Assembly (NCBI GenBank): GCA_902475245.1
Contig: CABRYP010000001.1
Span: 62,001 to 126,000 of the forward strand
Direction: 5' to 3'
DNA length: 64,000 nt
Origin: an uncultured Collinsella sp.
Lineage (GTDB): Bacteria; Actinomycetota; Coriobacteriia; Coriobacteriales; Coriobacteriaceae
Shown here: piece by piece, positions 44,978 to 53,599 of the stretch
How positions within the stretch are numbered: position 1 is the first letter of the stretch
Layout: every line of letters starts with the position of its first letter
The notes under the pieces: model-generated
Database searches by the model: none
What the model was told of the DNA's origin: nothing
Seen by the model: the letters and a program-made list of their open reading frames with translations, nothing else
Made by a program: the position numbers and the translations under genes

Positions 44978-46039
44978 ATGGAGAGGATACTCGGTGTTAA
45001 TCTCTCTGGCTGGTTTATTCCCGAGCCTTGGGTGACCCCGTCGCTGTATGCAGCGACCGGTGCATCCAACGCGGCCGAGCTGCAGGAGGCTATGGGCACC
45101 GCCGCCTATAACGAGCGCATGCGCCGTCATTACGAAACGTTTGTGAGCGAGGACGATTTTCGCCGCATGGCGCAGATTGGCCTCAATGCCGTGCGTCTGC
45201 CGGTGCCCTGGTATGCCTTCGGCTCGCAGGAGTCCGATGCGTCCTACATCTCGGTTGTCGACTACATCGATCGCGCGATTGAGTGGGCCGCCAAGTACAA
45301 CATCCGTGTTCTGCTCGACCTGGCGACAGTGCCAGGTGGCCAGGGCGATTCCAACGATTCGCCCACCACGCCGGAGGCTGTTGCCGAGTGGCATTCGTCC
45401 ACCAACGGTCGTCATGTCGCACTCGACGTGCTCGAGCGCTTGGCCGATCGCTACGGCGAGGCCGAGAGCCTGCTGGGCATTGAGCTGCTGGATACGCCGC
45501 AGATGAGTGTCCGCAAGAGCCTCTTCACCATGACGGATGGCATTCCGGCGCACTACCTGCGCAACTTCTATCGCGATGCCTACGAGCTCGTCCGTTCGTA
45601 TATGCCCGAGGATAAGATCGTCGTCTTTTCGTCTTCGGGGCATCCCAGCGAGTGGAAGCATTTTATGCGCGGCGCCAAGTACAAGAACGTCTACATGGAC
45701 CTTCACCTGTACCATTACCGCGACGAGCATGCGCTCGATATCACGAGCCCCCGCGGGCTGACGACGGCGATTTCGCGTAACAAGCGCGAGCTCAAAGAAG
45801 CGATTTCGACTGGGTTTCCCGTGCTGGTGGGCGAATGGTCGGGTGCGGCAATCTTTGCCAACTCGTCGGTTACGCCCGAGGGCCGCAATGCCTACGAGCG
45901 CGTGTTTATCGCCAACCAGTTGGCTTCGTTTGCACCGGCTGCCGGTTGGTTCTTCCAAACGTGGAAGACCGAGAAGCGCATTGCGGCGTGGGACGCCCGC
46001 GCGGCGCTCGGTACGCTCGAGCGCGGCATGATTGAATAG
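44978..46039 (+). CDS. GH5-like (exo-beta-glucanase type) protein, probably altered active site
   Basis: 353 aa, GAAGGGGG upstream. No signal peptide, so cytosolic. The start GVNLSGWFIPEPW resembles bacterial GH5/BglC exo-1,3-glucanases, and VRLPVPWYAF is the barrel strand 3 block. The nucleophile is Glu286 in VLVGEWSGA. The acid/base motif, normally LLNEP, reads LLDTP (171-174), so the catalytic Glu is Thr173. The protein may be inactive, sugar-binding, or use another residue. Neighbouring rsmI starts 6 bp later. Confidence 0.75.
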   Translation: MERILGVNLSGWFIPEPWVTPSLYAATGASNAAELQEAMGTAAYNERMRRHYETFVSEDDFRRMAQIGLNAVRLPVPWYAFGSQESDASYISVVDYIDRAIEWAAKYNIRVLLDLATVPGGQGDSNDSPTTPEAVAEWHSSTNGRHVALDVLERLADRYGEAESLLGIELLDTPQMSVRKSLFTMTDGIPAHYLRNFYRDAYELVRSYMPEDKIVVFSSSGHPSEWKHFMRGAKYKNVYMDLHLYHYRDEHALDITSPRGLTTAISRNKRELKEAISTGFPVLVGEWSGAAIFANSSVTPEGRNAYERVFIANQLASFAPAAGWFFQTWKTEKRIAAWDARAALGTLERGMIE

Positions 46040-46045
46040 GTTGAT

Positions 46046-46924
46046 ATGACGCAGAACAGCGCCCATACGGGCAAACTCTATGTGGTCGGAACGCCCATCG
46101 GTAACTTGGGCGACCTGTCCCCGCGCGTTGGCGAGGCGTTTGCCGCCGCCGATGCCATTTGCTGCGAAGACACGCGTGTGACGTCAAAGCTGCTGATGCA
46201 CCTGGGCATTTCCAAGCCGCTTGTCCGTTGCGACGAGAATGTGATCGCCAGCCGCGCCGCCGGCCTGGTCGACCGCCTGCTGGCGGGGGAGACCCTCGCT
46301 TTTGCCTCGGACGCCGGCATGCCGAGTGTGTCCGATCCCGGCCAGGCGCTGGTCGAGGCGGCGCGTGAGGCCGATGTGCCCGTCGAGGTTATTCCCGGGC
46401 CCTCTGCTTGCGTCACGGCGCTCGTTTCGTCCGGTATTCCTTGCGAGCATTTTTTCTTCGAGGGCTTTTTGGGCCGAAAGCACGGCGACCGCGTGCGCCG
46501 TTTGCAGCGCCTTGCCGTGGTGCCCGGCGCGCTCATCTTCTACGAGTCTCCACATCGCATCGTGGCGACGCTCGAGGCCGTGACGGAGGTCTTTCCCCAG
46601 CGCGAGGTTGCTGTCTGCCGCGAGCTTACCAAGCTGCATGAGGAGGTCCTGCGCGGCACCGCCGCCCAGCTTGCCGAGGAGCTGCGTGCTCGTGGCGAGG
46701 TAAAGGGCGAGATTGCGCTGGTCATCGCGCCGCCGAGCGAGGATGAGGAGGCCGGTATCGTGCCGGTTGGCGCCGCGGCAGCGGATCCCGACGAGGCCCT
46801 GTGCGAGGATATTCGCGCCGCGCTCGAGGAGGGGGAGCCCGCGTCTGCGGTGGCCAAGCGCCTGTCTCAGAAGTATTCGCGCCGTAAGCGCGATGTCTAT
46901 GCCATGGTGCTCGATATGCAATAG
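46046..46924 (+). CDS. rsmI: 16S rRNA 2'-O-ribose C1402 methyltransferase
   Basis: 292 aa. KLYVVGTPIGNLGDLSPR, AICCEDTRVTSKLL, FASDAGMPSVSDPG (SAM site), PGPSACVTALVSSG, FFEGFLGRK and FYESPHRI are the RsmI/tetrapyrrole-methylase blocks. It methylates the 2'-OH of C1402 in 16S rRNA. The C-terminal extension after 240 is a typical helical tail. It is followed by metG after 69 bp. Confidence 0.95.
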   Translation: MTQNSAHTGKLYVVGTPIGNLGDLSPRVGEAFAAADAICCEDTRVTSKLLMHLGISKPLVRCDENVIASRAAGLVDRLLAGETLAFASDAGMPSVSDPGQALVEAAREADVPVEVIPGPSACVTALVSSGIPCEHFFFEGFLGRKHGDRVRRLQRLAVVPGALIFYESPHRIVATLEAVTEVFPQREVAVCRELTKLHEEVLRGTAAQLAEELRARGEVKGEIALVIAPPSEDEEAGIVPVGAAAADPDEALCEDIRAALEEGEPASAVAKRLSQKYSRRKRDVYAMVLDMQ

Positions 46925-46993
46925 ATGGAGGATATCCAGCCCTTGCGCTAGAATCATCCCCTGTATGCAACGTTTTTCTGGAGGACAAACCCC

Positions 46994-48595
46994 ATGGATC
47001 AAAGCAAGCTTTCGTTCTTTATCACGACGCCCATCTACTACGTCAACGCCGATCCGCACCTGGGTACGGCTTATTCCACCATCATCGCCGATGTTCAGGC
47101 TCGTTATCGCCGCTCTGCCGGCTACAACGTCAAGTTCCTGACCGGCATGGACGAGCATGGCGAGAAGGTCGCCGAGGCCGCAGCCAAGCACAACATGACG
47201 CCGCAGGAGTGGACCGACAGCCAAGCCCCGCACTTCAAGGAGCTGTGGAGCAAGCTCGAGATCTCCAACGACGACTTCATTCGCACCACCGAGCCGCGCC
47301 AGCATCATGCCGTGCAGTACCTGTGGGAGCGCATGAAGGAGTCCGGCTACCTGTATAAGGGCAGCTACGACGGTTGGTATTGCGTGCCTGACGAGACCTA
47401 CTTCACCGATACGCAGGTCCAGAAGGGTGACGAGGAGTACGGCAGCGTCGGTCAGCACCTGTGCCCCGATTGTCACCGTCCGCTTGAGCGCGTGCAGGAG
47501 GAGTCTTATTTCTTTAAGCTTTCCGCCTTCCAGGACAAGCTGCTCAAGCTCTATGACGAGCACCCCGACTTTGTCGAGCCTGCGTTTCGCATGAACGAGG
47601 TGCGCAGCTTTGTCGAGGGCGGCCTCAACGATCTTTCCGTGAGCCGTACGAGCTTTGACTGGGGCATTCAGGTCCCGTTTGACGAGGGTCACGTGACCTA
47701 CGTGTGGTTCGATGCGCTGCTCAACTATATGACGGCCGTCGGCTACGGTGTCGACACCGACGAGGCGCGTGCCGAGCTGGCCTATCGCTGGCCCGCGCAG
47801 TTCCACATCGTGGGTAAGGACATCATCCGCTTCCACTGCGTCATTTGGCCCGCCATGCTCATGGCCATCGGCGAGGCCCTGCCCGAGCACGTCTTTGCCC
47901 ACGGCTTCCTGACCGTGCGCAATGCCGAGACCGGCAAGGCCGAGAAGATGTCCAAGAGCCGCGGCAACGCCATCGCTCCGCAGGACGTTATCGACATGCT
48001 GGGCGTCGAGGGCTATCGCTACTACTTTATGACCGACGTCGTCCCCGGCACCGACGGTGCCATCAGCTTCGACCGCATGGAGCAGGTCTACAACGCCGAC
48101 TTGGCCAACAGCTGGGGCAACCTCATCTCGCGTTCGCTCAACATGAGCGGCAAGTATTTTGACGGTTGCGCGCCCGCCAAGCCCGCATCGTTCGATGCGT
48201 TCGACAACCCGCTGGCAAAGATTGCCGACGGTTTGGTCGAGCGCTACATGGCCAAGATGGACGTGCTCGATTACGGTGGAGCCAAGGACGAGGTCATGGA
48301 GCTCATCCACGCCGCCAACCACTACATCGAGGACTCCGAGCCTTGGGCACTTGCCAAGGACGAGGCCAAGGCTGACGAGCTGGCGTTTGTGATCTACAAC
48401 CTGCTCGAGGCCATCCGCATTGCCGCTCACCTGCTGATGCCGCTCATGCCCCAGACTTCTGCCGAGGCTCTGCGCCGCCTGTCCTGCGAGGATGAGGCCG
48501 CGAGCGACGACCTCAAGGGCATTTGCGCTTGGGGCCTGCTTGCTGGTGGTCAGCCCGTCGAGAAAGGCGATCCGCTGTTCCCGCGTCTGGCGTAG
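46994..48595 (+). CDS. metG: Methionyl-tRNA synthetase
   Basis: 533 aa, CTGGAGGA upstream. The class I HIGH-like motif is DPHLGTAY (about 17-24), and KMSKS is at about 317-321. The CPxC knuckle LCPDCHRPLE is at about 155-164. The anticodon-binding helical domain ends the protein; there is no C-terminal EMAP-like domain. It charges tRNA with methionine for initiation and elongation. Confidence 0.97.
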   Translation: MDQSKLSFFITTPIYYVNADPHLGTAYSTIIADVQARYRRSAGYNVKFLTGMDEHGEKVAEAAAKHNMTPQEWTDSQAPHFKELWSKLEISNDDFIRTTEPRQHHAVQYLWERMKESGYLYKGSYDGWYCVPDETYFTDTQVQKGDEEYGSVGQHLCPDCHRPLERVQEESYFFKLSAFQDKLLKLYDEHPDFVEPAFRMNEVRSFVEGGLNDLSVSRTSFDWGIQVPFDEGHVTYVWFDALLNYMTAVGYGVDTDEARAELAYRWPAQFHIVGKDIIRFHCVIWPAMLMAIGEALPEHVFAHGFLTVRNAETGKAEKMSKSRGNAIAPQDVIDMLGVEGYRYYFMTDVVPGTDGAISFDRMEQVYNADLANSWGNLISRSLNMSGKYFDGCAPAKPASFDAFDNPLAKIADGLVERYMAKMDVLDYGGAKDEVMELIHAANHYIEDSEPWALAKDEAKADELAFVIYNLLEAIRIAAHLLMPLMPQTSAEALRRLSCEDEAASDDLKGICAWGLLAGGQPVEKGDPLFPRLA

Positions 48596-48637
48596 AGACC
48601 GCGCGAGCGCCATATCGGCAATTTGCTGTTTAGCTGT

Positions 48638-48669
48638 AAGGGCATGGCCGCCACGGTCCATGCCCTTTT
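48638..48669 (+). terminator. Terminator of metG
   Basis: GGGCATGG pairs with CCATGCCC, followed by four T and GTTT. Confidence 0.85.
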
Positions 48670-48705
48670 GTTTCAAGACGCCGCCATCATGCTAAGGAGG
48701 CAACC

Positions 48706-49566
48706 ATGACAACTTCGCCTTTGGCAAACCCCACGGCAACAAGGGAGCTGCTGGAGGAGTTTGGCCTTGCGACCAAGCATCGCCTGGGCCAGAACTTCCT
48801 GATCGACAACCATGTAATTGAGCGCATTTGCGAGCTTTCCGAGCTTGCGGGCGATGAGCGCGTGCTCGAGGTCGGTCCGGGCGTTGGTACGCTCACGCTT
48901 GCGCTGCTGCAGGAGGCGGCGTGCGTCACGTCGATCGAGGCCGACCCCGAGCTCGAGCCGGTGCTCGATGCCCATGCCGCTGACTACGCCAACTTCCGCT
49001 TTATCATGGGCGACGCGCTCAGGGTGACGCCGGAGCAGATTGAGCAGGTTGCGGGCGGTGAGCCGACGGTATTTGTCGCGAACCTGCCCTATAACGTGGC
49101 GGCGACGATCATCCTGCAGTTCTTCCAGACGATGCCCGCGCTCAAGCGCGCCGTCGTCATGGTTCAAAAGGAGGTTGCCGATCGCATTGCCGCAGTGCCG
49201 GGCAATAAGACCTATGGCGGCTATACGGCAAAGCTCGGCCTGTATGCGCAGGTGACGGGTCGCTTTGAGGTGCCGCCGCGTTGCTTTATGCCGGCACCGC
49301 ACGTGGACTCGGCCGTCGTGCGTATCGACCGTGTTGACGGCGTGGTGCCCGAAGGACTCGATCGCGAGTTTGTGGCCCGCGTGATTGACGCCGCATTTGC
49401 TCAGCGTCGCAAGACCATCCGCAATTCCATGAGCGCCAACGGCTTTGCCAAGGACGTGCTCGATGCCGCCTTTGAGGCTTGCGGTATCGCACCCACCACG
49501 CGCGCCGAGACGCTTGATGTTGCCGACTTTGTCCGTCTGGCCCAGGAGCTAATCCATGATGCCTAA
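48706..49566 (+). CDS. rsmA: 16S rRNA A1518/A1519 dimethyltransferase
   Basis: 286 aa, AAGGAGG upstream. HRLGQNFLID, the SAM site VLEVGPGVGTLT, DPELEPVL, GDALRV and the catalytic ANLPYNVA (about 126-133) are all present. It dimethylates two adenines near the 3' end of 16S rRNA. The stop overlaps the start of tatD by 11 bp. Confidence 0.96.
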   Translation: MTTSPLANPTATRELLEEFGLATKHRLGQNFLIDNHVIERICELSELAGDERVLEVGPGVGTLTLALLQEAACVTSIEADPELEPVLDAHAADYANFRFIMGDALRVTPEQIEQVAGGEPTVFVANLPYNVAATIILQFFQTMPALKRAVVMVQKEVADRIAAVPGNKTYGGYTAKLGLYAQVTGRFEVPPRCFMPAPHVDSAVVRIDRVDGVVPEGLDREFVARVIDAAFAQRRKTIRNSMSANGFAKDVLDAAFEACGIAPTTRAETLDVADFVRLAQELIHDA

Positions 49567-50473
49567 TGCCGAACGTGTGACGTTTACCAAGAAAAAGAAG
49601 ACGGTTGCTTGTCCCGTGCCCTTGGCGCCGCTTGCCGACACGCATGCGCATCTGCTTTCGTTCTGGGGCAAGGAGGTGCCCGAGACGCTCCTGCGCGCCA
49701 AGGCTGCGGGCGTCGAGCTATTGGTGACGATGCTCGACCCCATCGCCGACAAACGCAGTGTGACGGACTATAGCGACTGGCTGACGCGCGAGATTCTGCC
49801 GATGCAGGGTATCCCGCAGATCAAGTATCTTGCCGGCGTGCATCCGTATGGCGCGCCGGACTATACCGACGACGTTCACGCACAGGTCGTTGCCGCACTC
49901 GATGACCCCTTATGCGCCGGTATTGGCGAAATCGGCCTGGACTACCACATGGACTATGACGACGATATCGCGCCGGCACCCCATAACGTGCAGATTGACT
50001 GCATGGCGCGCCAGCTCGAGCTTGCCGTGCGCCATAACGTGCCGGTGGAGCTGCATCTGCGTCACGAGGACACGGACCAGGAGCGCACCTCGCACGTGGA
50101 CGCCTACAACGTGCTTCGTGAGGTGGGCGTGCCCCAGGCCGGTTGTGTGCTGCACTGCTTTGGCGAGGACCGCGCCACGATGGAGCGCTTTGTGGAGCTG
50201 GGCTGCTATATCGCCTATGGTGGTGCGGCCACCTTTAAGCGCAACGACGACGTGCGCGAGGCATTTGCGGCAACCCCACTCGATCGAATTTTGTTCGAGA
50301 CGGATTGCCCGTATATGGCTCCGGAGCCCATCCGTGGTCTTGAATGCGAGCCCGCAATGATCTCCATTACGGCAAACGCGCTGGTTAACGACCGTGTCGA
50401 TCGCACTGGTGAGGACGCCGAAACAATCGCGCAAGCCGCTTGGGAAAATGCCTACAAACTTTTTCAAAAATAG
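49556..50473 (+). CDS. tatD: TatD-family metal-dependent hydrolase
   Basis: 305 aa. ATG at 49556 or 49559; overlaps rsmA. DTHAHL (metal ligands), GEIGLDYH, HNVPVELHLRHE, HCFGED and ETDCPYMAPEP are the TatD nuclease signature. A 25-residue basic lead precedes the domain. Relatives are 3'-5' DNA exonucleases. It is commonly near rsmA and metG. Confidence 0.93.
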   Translation: MMPNAERVTFTKKKKTVACPVPLAPLADTHAHLLSFWGKEVPETLLRAKAAGVELLVTMLDPIADKRSVTDYSDWLTREILPMQGIPQIKYLAGVHPYGAPDYTDDVHAQVVAALDDPLCAGIGEIGLDYHMDYDDDIAPAPHNVQIDCMARQLELAVRHNVPVELHLRHEDTDQERTSHVDAYNVLREVGVPQAGCVLHCFGEDRATMERFVELGCYIAYGGAATFKRNDDVREAFAATPLDRILFETDCPYMAPEPIRGLECEPAMISITANALVNDRVDRTGEDAETIAQAAWENAYKLFQK

Positions 50474-50476
50474 TTC

Positions 50477-50505
50477 TTGCGTTCGTGGTGGCGCTCCGTT
50501 ATTCT
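50477..50505 (+). promoter_or_regulatory. Promoter of tRNA-Leu
   Basis: TTGCGT (50477-50482) and TATTCT (50500-50505) with a 17-bp spacer. Confidence 0.7.
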
Positions 50506-50516
50506 AATTCCTGCAC

Positions 50517-50603
50517 GCGGGCGTGGCGGAATTGGCAGACGCGTACGGTTCAGGTCCGTATGGGGGCAACCCCATGAAGGTTCAAGTCCTTTCGCCCGCA
50601 CCA
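50517..50603 (+). tRNA. tRNA-Leu (CAG)
   Basis: 87 bases with encoded CCA. Acceptor GCGGGCG/CGCCCGC, anticodon loop TTCAGGT (CAG), a long variable arm (TGGGGGCAACCCCA) typical of Leu, and T loop TTCAAGT. Its last 18 bases recur at 50775-50792. Confidence 0.95.
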
Positions 50604-50792
50604 TTGAATGAAAGAGCTCCCAGCAATGGGGGCTTTTTTGTTATGGGCCCGTCGCAGGGACTTGAACCTGTGAAGGAGCGAGCGTAAAGAAAACGCGGAG
50701 CGTTTTTAGCGAGCTGGCGAGGACGCCGGCAGGCGGCCGATGCCGGTGCGGATCCGCGAAGCGGATACGCGGACGTCCTTTCGCCCGCACCA
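50604..50792 (+). repeat. 189-bp tRNA-Leu tail repeat unit
   Basis: From the end of tRNA-Leu the unit holds a terminator (50615-50639), an inverted and diverged copy of the tRNA-Leu T-arm and tail (about 50644-50676), a structured core with AAAACGC-GGA-GCGTTTT and ATCCGC-GAA-GCGGAT hairpins, and an exact copy of the last 18 tRNA bases (50775-50792). A second terminator copy follows (50804-50828). The core is homologous to the one at 56454-56642, which has the same length. Confidence 0.85.
50615..50639 (+). terminator. Terminator of tRNA-Leu
   Basis: AGCTCCCA-GCAA-TGGGGGCT then TTTTTT (one G-T pair). Confidence 0.88.
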
Positions 50793-50803
50793 TTGATTGA
50801 AAA

Positions 50804-50828
50804 AGCTCCCAGCAATGGGAGCTTTTTT
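50804..50828 (+). terminator. Duplicate terminator after the tRNA-Leu tail repeat
   Basis: AGCTCCCA-GCAA-TGGGAGCT then TTTTT; near-identical to the terminator at 50615-50639 and 189 bp away. Confidence 0.85.
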
Positions 50829-50886
50829 GTTACGGGCCGTTTTTGGCAGATTTGACCTATCGATTTCGCGCGGTAGATGCCCCTGC

Positions 50887-51101
50887 GGTCAAAAAGTGGC
50901 AAATATGAGTACTGGCACGAAAATAGAGACATTTCACGAAGCCATTATTGCTCATTTTACGCAACAGATGTACGCTAATTTGGCTCAACCTTGAGACAAA
51001 ATGAAGTAATTTCGATAGACCTCGGGTTCAACGAGGCGATTTTGACCCAAATACGCTGTTACTAAACTGGTAACAGTACTCATATTTGGCCTTTTTTGAC
51101 C
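50887..51101. repeat. 215-bp inverted-repeat element with AAATATGAGTACT arms
   Basis: Arms 50887-50913 and 51075-51101 match at 24 of 27 bases. The AT-rich middle has no credible gene (one 29-codon frame without a ribosome site) and a TGTTAC/GTAACA hairpin next to the right arm. The AT content contrasts with the GC-rich surroundings. It lies just upstream of the SPFH gene. Confidence 0.75.
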
Positions 51102-51180
51102 ACGGGTCCTCTTGTTGGTGTCACACAGCTGCTTCGTGCGGGTATCCTAATGCCAACGTGTGCCTATCAGAGGAGAGACC

Positions 51181-52119
51181 ATGCTGTTGTCCGGTATCAT
51201 CGCTGCCCTTACCAGCCTTTTGATTCCCATCATCATTCTGTTGCTGCTGCTTCCCAACGCCTGCTACGTCGTTGAACAGCAGCATGCCGTGATCATCGAG
51301 CGTCTGGGCAAGTTTAACCGCATCGTCAACGCGGGCTTCCACATGAAGGTGCCCGTGATCGACCGCAAGGCCGCCACGGTGAGTCTGCGCACCATGAAAA
51401 ACGGTTTTGGCATCGACGTTAAGACCCAGGACAACGTGACCATCGGCCTTGAGGTCTCTGCTCAGTACCACGTGAGCTATGACATGGGCGCCGGCCCGGC
51501 AGATTCGGGCATCTACAAGAGCTACTATATGCTGCAGGAGCCCGTCGACCAGATGCGTGACTTCATCACCGACGCCCTGCGCTCTTCGATTCCCGTCTAC
51601 ACACTCGATGAGGTCTTTGCCAAGAAGGATGACATCGCCAAGGATGTCAACGCTACCGTTTCCGAGCAGATGGCCGCCTACGGCTTCACCCTCGTGTCGA
51701 CGCTCATCACCAAAATCGCACTGCCGACCGAGGTTGAGAACTCCATGAACGACATCAACGCCGCCCAGCGCAAGCGCGCTGCGGCACAGGAGCTCGCTGA
51801 GGCCGACCGCATCAAGCGCGTCACCGAGGCGACCGCCGAGGCTGAGGCTATGGAAAAGGCGGGCGAGGGCATCGCCAACCAGCGCAAGGCCATCGCGCTG
51901 GGTATCAAAGATTCGCTCGAGATTATCCAGGAGACGGGTGTCGGCAATGACGAGGCCAACCAACTGTTTATGTTTACGCAGTGGTCCGAGATGATGACGG
52001 AGTTCGCTCGCACGGGTAAAACCTCGACGGTCGTGCTGCCGAGCGACTTTTCGCAGTCGGCCTCGATGTTCGAGCAGATGCTGACCGCCGGCAAAGTTCA
52101 AAACGATTCGAAGGAGTAG
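51181..52119 (+). CDS. SPFH/Band 7 (stomatin-like) membrane protein
   Basis: 312 aa, AGGAGAGACC before the ATG. One N-terminal helix (about 3-27) is followed by the SPFH block YVVEQQHAVIIERLGKFNRIVNAGFHMKVPVID, and a helical region rich in Ala and Glu (AQRKRAAAQELAEADRIKRVTEATAEAEAM). Such proteins scaffold membrane microdomains and often work with proteases. No NfeD partner is adjacent. rlmH follows 6 bp later. Confidence 0.9.
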   Translation: MLLSGIIAALTSLLIPIIILLLLLPNACYVVEQQHAVIIERLGKFNRIVNAGFHMKVPVIDRKAATVSLRTMKNGFGIDVKTQDNVTIGLEVSAQYHVSYDMGAGPADSGIYKSYYMLQEPVDQMRDFITDALRSSIPVYTLDEVFAKKDDIAKDVNATVSEQMAAYGFTLVSTLITKIALPTEVENSMNDINAAQRKRAAAQELAEADRIKRVTEATAEAEAMEKAGEGIANQRKAIALGIKDSLEIIQETGVGNDEANQLFMFTQWSEMMTEFARTGKTSTVVLPSDFSQSASMFEQMLTAGKVQNDSKE

Positions 52120-52125
52120 GCGCGC

Positions 52126-52596
52126 GTGAAATACACCGTCGTTTGCGTCGGTAAGCTCAAAGAGCGCTTTTGGAAGGACGCGTGCGCTGAGTACACCAAG
52201 CGCCTAGGCGCCTATGCCAAGGTGGATATCCGCGAGGTGGCCGATATCGACCCGGCCAAGGCGGGCGGCGTGGATGCCGCGCGCGACAAGGAGGGGGCGG
52301 CGATTCTTGCTGCCTTGCCGTCTCGAGCGCATGTGATCCTGCTGGCTATCGAGGGCAAGGAGCGTTCGAGTGAGGAGCTCTCGGCGAGGCTCGACGATCT
52401 TATGCTGCGAGGCAGCAGCGACATCGCCTTTGTGATTGGCGGATCGGACAGCGTGAGCGATGACGTGCGCGCCCGCGCCGACGAGATGCTCAGCTTTGGA
52501 CGCATTACCTTGCCGCATAACCTGGCGCGCGTGGTGCTGCTGGAGCAAATCTACCGCGCCTGCAAGATCAGTCGTGGCGAGCCGTATCACAAATAG
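52126..52596 (+). CDS. rlmH: 23S rRNA pseudouridine-1915 N3-methyltransferase
   Basis: 156 aa, GTG start with AAGGAGTAGG upstream. KYTVVCVGKLKERFW, LLAIEGKERSSEELS, FVIGGSDSVSDDV and ISRGEPYHK at the end are the SPOUT-fold RlmH blocks. It methylates 23S rRNA at position 1915 as a dimer. The family ends in YH; here YHK closes the protein. Confidence 0.96.
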   Translation: MKYTVVCVGKLKERFWKDACAEYTKRLGAYAKVDIREVADIDPAKAGGVDAARDKEGAAILAALPSRAHVILLAIEGKERSSEELSARLDDLMLRGSSDIAFVIGGSDSVSDDVRARADEMLSFGRITLPHNLARVVLLEQIYRACKISRGEPYHK

Positions 52597-52669
52597 GTCG
52601 GCAATACGAAACAATGGCGTGGGACAATACCTTTCGTTTTGAGGAATGTGTCTGAAAGGACTATGAGAT

Positions 52670-53440
52670 ATGAAGATTGGATTTGTCGGTTTTGGCAATA
52701 TGGCGAGCGCTATGGCCGATGGCTGGATCGCTGCCGGTGTAGCTGCGAGCGACATGTGCGCCTGCGCGGGTCGCTACGACGCACTGGTTGAGCGCTGCGA
52801 GGCGCGCGGCATGGACGCCTGCCACGATGCCGCCGAGGTTGTCGCCGCATCCGATATCGTGGTCGCTGCGGTCAAACCGTACATGATCGAGAAGATATTC
52901 GCCCCGCTCAAGGATGCTCTTGCCAAAAAGGTCGTTCTGTCGGTTGCCTGGACCTGGGACAGTGCCAAGTGGGAGCAGGTCCTGCCGGGCGTCGCGCATA
53001 TCTCGACGGTGCCCAACACACCGGTTTCGGTGGGCGAGGGCGTCATCGCTTGCGAGAAGGCTTCCACGCTTAGTGATGAGCAGAGCACAGTGGTGCTTGA
53101 TCTGCTTGGCAAACTCGGTGCGGTGGTCGAGCTCGATACGAGCCTGCTGTTTGTGGGCGGCACGGTGGGTGGTTGCGCTCCGGCATTTGTCGCCATGGCA
53201 ATCGAGGCCCTGGGCGATGCAGCGGTCAAGCACGGTATCCCGCGTGCCGATGCCTATCGCATTGTGAGCCAGATGGTGCTGGGTACGGCAAAGCTGCAGC
53301 TTGTAACTGGTCAGCATCCTGCGGCGATGAAGGATGCCGTATGCTCGCCCGGTGGTGCCACCATCAAGGGCGTCGTTGCGCTCGAGGACGCCGGCATGCG
53401 CAGCGCCCTGGTCAAGGCAATCGACGCAACTCTCCAGTAA
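52670..53440 (+). CDS. proC: Pyrroline-5-carboxylate reductase
   Basis: 256 aa, GAAAGGA upstream. Rossmann motif MKIGFVGFGNMASAMADGW at the start, VKPYMIEKI, SVAWTW (in place of the usual SxxAG), RVMPN-like TVPNTPVSVGEG, and the dimer-domain end block AVCSPGGATIKGVVALEDAGMR. It makes proline from pyrroline-5-carboxylate with NAD(P)H. The altered middle motif is a variation, not a break. Confidence 0.93.
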   Translation: MKIGFVGFGNMASAMADGWIAAGVAASDMCACAGRYDALVERCEARGMDACHDAAEVVAASDIVVAAVKPYMIEKIFAPLKDALAKKVVLSVAWTWDSAKWEQVLPGVAHISTVPNTPVSVGEGVIACEKASTLSDEQSTVVLDLLGKLGAVVELDTSLLFVGGTVGGCAPAFVAMAIEALGDAAVKHGIPRADAYRIVSQMVLGTAKLQLVTGQHPAAMKDAVCSPGGATIKGVVALEDAGMRSALVKAIDATLQ

Positions 53441-53599
53441 AACCTGCCATTTAGGGACAGGTTTATTTTGGCAGGTTTTTCCTGCGGTTTTGTCGTATGT
53501 GCGAAAAGCGCCCCGCAACCGGATCGTTACCAGTTGCGGGGCGCTTGCGTTTGCCCAGATAAAACCGACCAAAATAAACCTGTCCCTTTTCGGTAGGTT
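53441..53599. repeat. 159-bp nested inverted-repeat element (AGGGACAGGTTTATTTTGG)
   Basis: 39-base arms at 53441-53479 and 53561-53599 match at about 32 positions, with a 19-base identical core. Nested inside is a 14-bp perfect stem (53506-53519 with 53533-53546) that may end proC transcripts. The left arm begins directly after the proC stop; the right arm reaches into the stop codon of the small gene on the other strand. Confidence 0.8.

Noticed and set aside
46184..48676. 830-codon antisense frame opposite rsmI and metG
   Set aside because: Both plus-strand genes carry full catalytic motifs; the antisense frame results from GC-rich codon bias.
50908..50997. 29-codon frame inside the inverted-repeat element
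   Set aside because: No ribosome site and no family; likely chance.
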